Below are positions 8,466 through 12,561 of a stretch of 12,561 nucleotides of DNA, piece by piece. A program made the translations under genes and the position numbers. The DNA is from JANMQK01 sp031370485 (GTDB taxonomy: Bacteria > Acidobacteriota > Polarisedimenticolia > Gp22-AA2). Within the stretch, counting starts at the first letter, position 1, and each line of letters begins with the position of its first letter. The DNA lies in the NCBI GenBank assembly GCA_031370485.1, contig JANMQK010000346.1, forward strand, positions 1 to 12,561, written 5' to 3'. The notes under the pieces were generated by a model. That model ran no database searches. It was given only the letters and a program-made list of their open reading frames with translations, and was not told where the DNA came from.

Positions 8466-9002
8466 GTGCTGTCGAAGGACCTGATCTCAAGCGCCAGGCT
8501 GAAATACCTGGGGACCTCCGCCCAGAAGGTGCGGCTGGTCATCGACCTTATCCGCGGCCGCCCGGTCGAGGACGCCATCGCGGTCCTTGGGCAGTTGAAG
8601 AAGGGGGTGGCCAGGGAGATCGGCGGCGTGCTCGACTCGGCCGTGGCGAACGCGAGGCTGAAGCGGCAGGACATCGACGTGGACAGCCTCTACGTGCACA
8701 CGGCGTTCGTGGACGGAGGACCGTCGCTTAAGAGGATCCGGCCGGCCCCGATGGGGCGCGCCTTCAGGGTGCAGAAGAGGATGTGCCACGTGACGCTCGG
8801 TCTCGGGCAGCACGGCGGGCCGCACTCTCAGGTAAGGCGGACCGCCGAGCCGCGCCAGGCGGGCCTGGAGGGCGCGGAGCCGAAACCCACGGTGCGCGGG
8901 CGCAAGGCAGGCGCCGGCGCCGCGAAGGCGACCCGGTCGAAGAAAAAAACGGCGGCGAAAACGAGAAAGAAGACGAAAAGGGTTACCAAGGCGCGGTCCT
9001 AG
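8466..9002 (+). CDS. rplV: 50S ribosomal protein L22 with long Lys/Arg-rich C-terminal extension
   Basis: L22 contacts all 23S rRNA domains and its beta-hairpin lines the exit tunnel. The core occupies residues 1-115 of 178: [25 protein letters not shown] (8-33), [10 protein letters not shown] (58-67), [22 protein letters not shown] (72-93) and the hairpin end [19 protein letters not shown] (96-114). Typical L22 proteins are about 110-115 residues, so about 63 are extra. From residue 144 to the end 16 of 35 residues are Lys or Arg with no acidic residue, resembling histone H1-like tails. An A7 run at 8943-8949 lies within the tail. GTG 8466 was chosen because of the Shine-Dalgarno sequence at 8451-8455 and the family N-terminus. 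rpsC follows after 20 bp. Confidence 0.95.
   Translation: MLSKDLISSARLKYLGTSAQKVRLVIDLIRGRPVEDAIAVLGQLKKGVAREIGGVLDSAVANARLKRQDIDVDSLYVHTAFVDGGPSLKRIRPAPMGRAFRVQKRMCHVTLGLGQHGGPHSQVRRTAEPRQAGLEGAEPKPTVRGRKAGAGAAKATRSKKKTAAKTRKKTKRVTKARS
8943..8949 (+). repeat. A7 homopolymer in the rplV tail
   Basis: Seven consecutive A residues encode Lys160-Lys161 and the first base of Thr162 of L22. In a GC-rich gene this is an outstanding homopolymer and a possible site of polymerase or ribosome slippage. The -1 frame beyond it is open all the way into rpsC. Confidence 0.6.
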
Positions 9003-9010
9003 AACGCGCC

Positions 9011-9015
9011 GGAGG
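9011..9015 (+). promoter_or_regulatory. Shine-Dalgarno sequence deciding the rpsC GTG start
   Basis: A perfect GGAGG lies 7 nt before GTG 9023. The frame is open upstream to 8783, but that extension overlaps rplV and is unlike S3, so this site fixes the start. Confidence 0.8.
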
Positions 9016-9022
9016 TGAGCGA

Positions 9023-9688
9023 GTGGGTCAGAAGGTTCATCCGTTCGGATTCAGGCTGGGGTACAACAGGACCTGGCAGTCGCGCTGGTACGCGGAAAAG
9101 AACTATGCCGCTCTCCTGCACGAGGATCTCAGCCTGCGCGTCGAACTGAAGAAAAGGCTGTCGCATGCCGGGGTTGCTCGGGTGGACATCGAGCGCGCCG
9201 CCAACAAGCTGAAGATCACCATTCACACCTCCCGCCCGGGCATCATCATCGGCCGCAAGGGGGCCGAGGTCGACAAGCTGCGCGACGATCTTCAGAAGCG
9301 CACGGGCCGCGAGATCTACATCAACATCATGGAGATCCACAAGCCCGAGCTTGAAGCGCAGCTGGTCGCCGAGTCGGTGGCCCTGCAGATGGAGCGGCGG
9401 GTGGCCTTCCGGCGGGCCATGAAGAAGGCGATCGAATCCGCCATCCGGTTCGGCGGCAAGGGAGTCAAGATCCGGGTCTCGGGCCGGCTTGGAGGCTCTG
9501 AGATCGCGCGATCCGAGTGGTACCTCGAGGGCCAACTGCCGCTGCACACGCTGAGGGCGGACATCGACTACGGCTTCGCGGAGGCGCGGACAAGCTACGG
9601 GCAGATCGGTGTGAAGTGCTGGATCTACAAGGGCGAGATGAAGGACGTCACCCGGCCTCAAGATAGGCTGGGGCTGGCGCAGATCTGA
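9023..9688 (+). CDS. rpsC: 30S ribosomal protein S3
   Basis: S3 lines the mRNA entry channel and, with S4 and S5, contributes mRNA unwinding. The 221-residue product starts at GTG 9023 with the canonical [13 protein letters not shown]. The type II KH domain (about 38-107) carries the RNA-binding GRKG loop at 77-80 within [17 protein letters not shown]. The basic stretch FRRAMKKAI (129-137) supplies the Arg131 and Lys135 equivalents linked to unwinding in E. coli S3. The C-terminal domain is typical: [20 protein letters not shown] (147-166), [15 protein letters not shown] (174-188) and [10 protein letters not shown] (196-205). rplP follows after 36 bp with its own Shine-Dalgarno sequence. Confidence 0.98.
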   Translation: MGQKVHPFGFRLGYNRTWQSRWYAEKNYAALLHEDLSLRVELKKRLSHAGVARVDIERAANKLKITIHTSRPGIIIGRKGAEVDKLRDDLQKRTGREIYINIMEIHKPELEAQLVAESVALQMERRVAFRRAMKKAIESAIRFGGKGVKIRVSGRLGGSEIARSEWYLEGQLPLHTLRADIDYGFAEARTSYGQIGVKCWIYKGEMKDVTRPQDRLGLAQI

Positions 9689-9724
9689 GGCGGGACGTCC
9701 GCTAAAGGAATCGGGAGCCGTGTC

Positions 9725-10135
9725 ATGTTAATGCCGAAGAAGGTCAAGTACAGGAAGCAGCACCGGGGCCGGCGCAGGGGCCAGGCCTGGCGCGGCTCGA
9801 CGATCGCCTTCGGAGACTACGGCCTCAAGGTCACGGAGACGGGATGGATCAGCGACAAGCAGATCGAGGCCGCGCGCGTCGCCATGACCCGGTTCGTGAA
9901 GCGGGGCGGGAAGATCTGGGTGCGAATTTTCCCCGACAAGCCGATCACGAAAAAGCCGGCGGAAACCCGGATGGGGAAGGGCAAGGGACCGCCCGCGGGA
10001 TGGGTCGCGGTGGTCAGGCCTGGCCGGGTGCTCTACGAGATGGAAGGTGTGCCGATCGACGTTGCGAAGCAGGCATTACGCCTGGCATCGCACAAGATCG
10101 GATTGCGGACGTCGTTCGTCCAGCGCAAGGTGTGA
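9725..10135 (+). CDS. rplP: 50S ribosomal protein L16
   Basis: L16 organises 23S rRNA near the A-site tRNA and is a late 50S assembly protein. The 136-residue product has the normal length and the characteristic [19 protein letters not shown] start; the ATG at 9725 is preceded by GGGAG at 9713-9717. Further signatures are [23 protein letters not shown] (29-51), [15 protein letters not shown] (74-88) and [17 protein letters not shown] (93-109). Arg82 aligns with the E. coli L16 arginine that can be hydroxylated, so that site is kept. It ends two bases before the rpmC ATG; an alternative rpmC GTG at 10132 would overlap it, so the pair is probably translationally coupled. Confidence 0.98.
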   Translation: MLMPKKVKYRKQHRGRRRGQAWRGSTIAFGDYGLKVTETGWISDKQIEAARVAMTRFVKRGGKIWVRIFPDKPITKKPAETRMGKGKGPPAGWVAVVRPGRVLYEMEGVPIDVAKQALRLASHKIGLRTSFVQRKV

Positions 10136-10137
10136 GC

Positions 10138-10344
10138 ATGCCCCAGGTCAAGGCCAGCGCGCTGCGGGACAAGTCGGTCGAGGAGCTGCGGCAGCAGGAG
10201 GACAGCCTCCGCGAGCAGATCTTCAAGCTCCGCTTTCAGAAGTCGACCGGCCAGGCCGAGAACCCGCAGAAGATCTGGACCGTGCGCAAGGAGCTGGCGC
10301 GCGTCCTCACGGTTCTCAGGCAGAAGTCCGCGGCGAACGGATAG
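10138..10344 (+). CDS. rpmC: 50S ribosomal protein L29
   Basis: L29 is a small two-helix protein at the tunnel exit next to L23. The 68-residue product starts at ATG 10138 with AAGG at 10127-10130. It shows the family pattern: LRDKSVEELRQQEDSLREQIFKLRFQKSTGQAENPQKIW followed by the second helix VRKELARVLTVLRQK. GTG 10132, two codons earlier and overlapping the rplP stop, is a possible alternative start. Length and composition are normal. Position between rplP and rpsQ is the standard S10-operon order. The frame is also open far upstream within rplP, but those residues do not belong to L29. Confidence 0.96.
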   Translation: MPQVKASALRDKSVEELRQQEDSLREQIFKLRFQKSTGQAENPQKIWTVRKELARVLTVLRQKSAANG

Positions 10345-10359
10345 GCGGGGGAGATCACG

Positions 10360-10653
10360 ATGGAGCAGCAGGGAGCCACGGCAGCGACCGGCGCGAAGGC
10401 GAGACGCCACCAGGTGAAGGCGGGGGTGGTCGTTCGCGCGAAGATGGAGAAAACGGTCGTGGTGGAGGTCGAGCGCCTGGTCATGGACAGGCTATACGGA
10501 AAATACGTTAGGCGGAGCTCGCGCTTCATGACGCACGACGAGAAGAACGCCTGCAAGGTCGGCGACCGGGTGACGATCCGCGAGACGCGCCCCATGTCCC
10601 GTCACAAGCGTTGGGTGATTCAGTCGATCGTGGAAAAAGCGGCCACGGACTAG
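10360..10653 (+). CDS. rpsQ: 30S ribosomal protein S17
   Basis: S17 is a primary 16S rRNA binder of the 30S body with an OB fold. The product is 97 residues, a little longer than the usual 80-90, owing to about 16 N-terminal residues rich in Ala, Gln and Thr before the conserved core. The core reads [20 protein letters not shown] (21-40), [17 protein letters not shown] (45-61), [21 protein letters not shown] (65-85) and a C-terminal IVEKA. A strong GGGGGAG (10347-10353 with one extra A) precedes the ATG by six bases. It is the last gene of the S10 block; a 43-bp spacer with a hairpin separates it from rplN. Confidence 0.97.
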   Translation: MEQQGATAATGAKARRHQVKAGVVVRAKMEKTVVVEVERLVMDRLYGKYVRRSSRFMTHDEKNACKVGDRVTIRETRPMSRHKRWVIQSIVEKAATD

Positions 10654-10661
10654 GCACGGCG

Positions 10662-10680
10662 CGCGCGGTGGTTCCGCGCG
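10662..10680 (+). promoter_or_regulatory. GC-only hairpin between rpsQ and rplN
   Basis: CGCGCGG (10662-10668) pairs perfectly with CCGCGCG (10674-10680) around loop TGGTT. It lies in the junction of the S10 and spc blocks, four bases before the rplN Shine-Dalgarno GGGGG at 10685-10689. Only a TTT follows after that G run, so it is not a standard intrinsic terminator. RNA processing or control of rplN initiation are possible roles. Confidence 0.45.
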
Positions 10681-10696
10681 GCACGGGGGTTTGACG

Positions 10697-11065
10697 ATGA
10701 TACAGATGCGGACGATCCTGGAGGTGGCGGACAACTCCGGGGCAAAGCGGATCTCCTGCATCCACACGCGCGGCCGGTCGATCAACTTCTACGGCCGCAT
10801 CGGCGACGTGATCACGGCGAACGTGAAGGAGGCGATCCCGGAGGGGACCGTCAAGAAGGGACAGGTGGTCAAGGCGGTGATCGTGCGGATGAGGAAGATG
10901 CAACGGCGCAAGGACGGAAGCTATATCCGCTTCGACCAGAACGCGGCGGTGCTGATCAACGACGCCGGGGAGCCGATAGGCACGCGCATCTTCGGGCCCG
11001 TGGCCCGGGAGCTGCGCGAGAAGAACTTCATGAAGATCGTCTCGCTGGCGCCGGAGGTGCTCTGA
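10697..11065 (+). CDS. rplN: 50S ribosomal protein L14
   Basis: L14 lies at the subunit interface, contacts 16S rRNA in bridges with the 30S, and is the binding site of the silencing factor RsfS. The 122-residue product has the exact usual length and the canonical [19 protein letters not shown] start at ATG 10697. A TTG two codons upstream is open in frame but is not needed, and GGGGG at 10685-10689 is correctly spaced for the ATG. Conserved parts are [18 protein letters not shown] (about 33-50), [15 protein letters not shown] and the C-terminal [28 protein letters not shown]. It is first gene of the spc block; rplX starts two bases after its stop. Confidence 0.98.
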   Translation: MIQMRTILEVADNSGAKRISCIHTRGRSINFYGRIGDVITANVKEAIPEGTVKKGQVVKAVIVRMRKMQRRKDGSYIRFDQNAAVLINDAGEPIGTRIFGPVARELREKNFMKIVSLAPEVL

Positions 11066-11067
11066 CG

Positions 11068-11412
11068 ATGGCCGCCGAAAAGGCCGCCCGCACGCTGCAT
11101 CTGAAGAAGAACGACACCGTCGTCGTGCTGGCCGGCAAGAGTAAGGGCCGCAAGGGACGGGTCCTGAGGGTGTTCCCGGCGAAGGGCCGGGCCATCGTCG
11201 AAGGAGCGAACTTCGTCCGCAAGCACACGCGGGCGAACCCGCAGAAGAACATCATGGGGGGCATCCTCGAGCGGGAGGCCTCGATCCACGCGAGCAATCT
11301 CATGCTGATCTGCGGCGAGTGCGGCAAGCCGTCGCGGGTTGGACGGAAGGTCCTCGAGGACGGCAAGAAGGTGAGGATCTGCCGGCGCTGTGAAGCGGTT
11401 CTGGACAAGTAA
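11068..11412 (+). CDS. rplX: 50S ribosomal protein L24 with CxxC/CxxC zinc-ribbon-like C-terminus
   Basis: L24 is an assembly-initiating protein that binds 23S rRNA domain I near the tunnel exit. The 114-residue product has an N-terminal KOW segment, [24 protein letters not shown] (12-35), followed by [16 protein letters not shown] and the [15 protein letters not shown] segment. Four cysteines, Cys82, Cys85, Cys105 and Cys108, form two CxxC pairs, a putative zinc site known in many bacterial L24 proteins but lost in others. GGAGG at 11053-11057, within the end of rplN, serves the ATG; the two genes are two bases apart and likely coupled. rplE starts nine bases downstream. Confidence 0.97.
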   Translation: MAAEKAARTLHLKKNDTVVVLAGKSKGRKGRVLRVFPAKGRAIVEGANFVRKHTRANPQKNIMGGILEREASIHASNLMLICGECGKPSRVGRKVLEDGKKVRICRRCEAVLDK

Positions 11413-11421
11413 GAGGCAAAT

Positions 11422-12006
11422 ATGGCCGAGCAAGCGAGCGCACCACGGTCCGAGGGACGCAGCGTCCCGCGCCTGAAGCAGGCGTACAAGACCGAGATGG
11501 TGCGCCAGATGATGGAGCGCTTCGGGTACAAGAACCCGATGTCGGTGCCGCGGCTGCACAAGATCATCGTGAACATGGGGGTGGGCGAGGCGACGCAGAA
11601 CATCAAGATGCTCGATGCGGCCGTCGATCAGCTCGGGGCCATCACGGGCCAGCGCCCGATCATCCGGAGAGCTCGCAAGTCGATAGCCAACTTCAAGCTG
11701 CGCAAGGACATGCCGATCGGCTGCACGGTGACTCTGCGGGGCGATCGCATGTACGAGTTTTTCGATCGCTTCGTGTCGATCGCGCTGCCGCGCGTGCGGG
11801 ATTTCCGCGGGCTGCCGACCCGCTCGTTCGACGGCCGGGGGAACTACACGATCGGCCTGAAGGACCAGCTGGTGTTCCTCGAGATCAATTACGCGAAGGT
11901 CGACAAAGTGCGGGGCATGAATGTGACCCTGGTGACGACGGCCGGGACCGACGAGGAGGGGCGCAACCTCCTGACGCTCCTCGGCCTGCCGTTCCGCCGG
12001 GACTGA
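11422..12006 (+). CDS. rplE: 50S ribosomal protein L5
   Basis: L5 binds 5S rRNA, sits in the central protuberance and touches P-site tRNA. The 194-residue product is about 15 longer than usual because of a polar N-terminal extension ([14 protein letters not shown]) before the conserved [12 protein letters not shown]. Family blocks follow: [16 protein letters not shown] (42-57), [23 protein letters not shown] (73-95), GCTVTLRG (100-107), [12 protein letters not shown] (121-132) and [15 protein letters not shown] (141-155), where most relatives have FPEI. GAGG at 11413-11416 precedes the ATG. In E. coli S8 represses the spc operon by binding mRNA at the start of this gene; I see no obvious S8-site mimic here, but that needs folding software. 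Confidence 0.98.
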   Translation: MAEQASAPRSEGRSVPRLKQAYKTEMVRQMMERFGYKNPMSVPRLHKIIVNMGVGEATQNIKMLDAAVDQLGAITGQRPIIRRARKSIANFKLRKDMPIGCTVTLRGDRMYEFFDRFVSIALPRVRDFRGLPTRSFDGRGNYTIGLKDQLVFLEINYAKVDKVRGMNVTLVTTAGTDEEGRNLLTLLGLPFRRD

Positions 12007-12022
12007 GCGAAAGGAAACGACG

Positions 12023-12208
12023 ATGGCGACAAAGGCCTGGGTCGCGGCCATGAAGAGGAAGCCGAAATACGCCATCCGCCTGCGCAGCCGCTGCAGGCGT
12101 TGCGGGCGGGCGCGCAGCTTCATGCGCCGGTTCCAGATGTGCCGTATCTGCTTCCGTAACCTGGCGCTGCAGGGATTGATCCCGGGCGTCACAAAATCGA
12201 GCTGGTGA
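12023..12208 (+). CDS. rpsN: 30S ribosomal protein S14, zinc-binding short type (type Z)
   Basis: S14 is a late-binding protein of the 30S head. The 61-residue length and the cysteines Cys24, Cys27, Cys40 and Cys43 as two CxxC pairs identify the short zinc-binding form, not the roughly 100-residue cysteine-free form of enterobacteria. The C-terminal [21 protein letters not shown] is the classical ending. AAGGAAA at 12011-12017 precedes the ATG by five bases. It lies between rplE and rpsH as usual. Organisms may also carry a zinc-independent S14 used under zinc limitation; none is visible here. Confidence 0.98.
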   Translation: MATKAWVAAMKRKPKYAIRLRSRCRRCGRARSFMRRFQMCRICFRNLALQGLIPGVTKSSW

Positions 12209-12209
12209 G

Positions 12210-12224
12210 GCCGGCGATGCCGGC
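12210..12224 (+). promoter_or_regulatory. GCCGGC hairpin between rpsN and rpsH
   Basis: Two GCCGGC copies (12210-12215 and 12219-12224) flank GAT and, being self-complementary, can form a 6-bp stem with a 3-nt loop directly after the rpsN stop. No T-tract follows. The short size and high GC of the region make chance a real alternative. Confidence 0.3.
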
Positions 12225-12251
12225 GCCCCAGGCGAAGAGCGAGAGGGTGCG

Positions 12252-12561
12252 ATGATCAACGATCCGATTGCCGACCTGCTGACGCGCATCAGGAATGCCG
12301 TGCGCTCCCGGCATCCCCGCCTGGATGTGCCGCATTCCAGCCTGAAGACGTCGATCGCCAGGATCCTGGCGGACGAGGGGTACATCGGCGCGGTCTCGGT
12401 CGTCGAAAAAGGCAGGTTCAAGAGCCTGCGGATCGCCTTGCGGTACGACGAGGAGGGAGAGCCCTTCATCACGGGGCTTTCCATGGTGAGCCGTCCGGGA
12501 AAACGAGTTTACGCCGGGCACTCGGAGATCCCCCCGGTCATGGGCGGACTCGGCATGAGCA
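12252..12561 (+). CDS. rpsH: 30S ribosomal protein S8, 3' end beyond window
   Basis: S8 is a primary 16S rRNA binder of the 30S platform and, in E. coli, the translational repressor of the spc operon. The ATG at 12252 opens a frame that continues to the window edge (103 full codons of an expected 130 or so). The start [21 protein letters not shown] is diagnostic; so are [20 protein letters not shown] (about 26-45) and the ISRPG-like segment [28 protein letters not shown] near the end, which leads into the region that normally continues to the conserved STS loop. GAGAGGG at 12241-12247 is the ribosome binding site. It follows rpsN after 43 bp in the standard order. Confidence 0.96.
   Translation, partial: MINDPIADLLTRIRNAVRSRHPRLDVPHSSLKTSIARILADEGYIGAVSVVEKGRFKSLRIALRYDEEGEPFITGLSMVSRPGKRVYAGHSEIPPVMGGLGMS

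Noticed and set aside
8783..9022. N-terminal extension of S3 by 80 residues overlapping rplV
   Set aside because: GGAGG and GTG 9023 give the canonical S3 N-terminus; the upstream part is an alternative frame of the L22 tail.

Overview
This window is a high-GC (roughly two-thirds G+C by eye) bacterial housekeeping locus. It holds the 3' end of rpoC followed by an uninterrupted run of translation genes, all on the + strand: rpsL-rpsG-fusA-tuf-rpsJ-rplC-rplD-rplW-rplB-rpsS-rplV-rpsC-rplP-rpmC-rpsQ-rplN-rplX-rplE-rpsN-rpsH (rpsH cut by the window edge). This is the classical str, S10 and spc gene order joined into one cluster. The EF-Tu stretch [18 protein letters not shown], the zinc-type S14 and the overall composition recall Acidobacteriota as I remember them. 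That placement is inference and needs a tree.

Layout. 1-825 is the RNA polymerase beta' C-terminus. 826-1020 is the longest non-coding stretch (195 bp); it carries a very good sigma70-type promoter (TTGACA, 17 bp, TAGGAT) and an approximately 115-nt leader with inverted repeats ahead of rpsL. 1021-5304 is the str part (S12, S7, EF-G, EF-Tu); an approximately 100-nt rpsL-rpsG spacer holds two perfect tandem hairpins, where Escherichia coli has its S7 autoregulatory site. 5329-10653 is the S10 part (S10, L3, L4, L23, L2, S19, L22, S3, L16, L29, S17). It begins only 24 bp after tuf, so there is no room for an E. coli-style L4-controlled S10 leader. 10697-12561 is the spc part (L14, L24, L5, S14, S8).

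From rpsG onward the genes are separated by 50 bp or less, or overlap by 4 bp (rplD/rplW). Nearly all have a clear Shine-Dalgarno sequence, and five use GTG starts (rpsG, rplC, rplD, rplV, rpsC). No convincing intrinsic terminator is visible inside the run, so cotranscription from the rpsL promoter is plausible. Together the genes make the translocation and tRNA-delivery GTPases plus a large share of the core ribosomal proteins.

I do not see a novel system, mobile element, CRISPR array, tRNA or foreign gene. The items worth a second look are small: the leader and intercistronic RNA structures, low-complexity C-terminal tails on S19 and L22, an A7 run from which a -1 shift would fuse L22 to S3, strikingly NNG-biased codon use in tuf that relaxes near its 3' end, and single-residue departures in L2 and L4.
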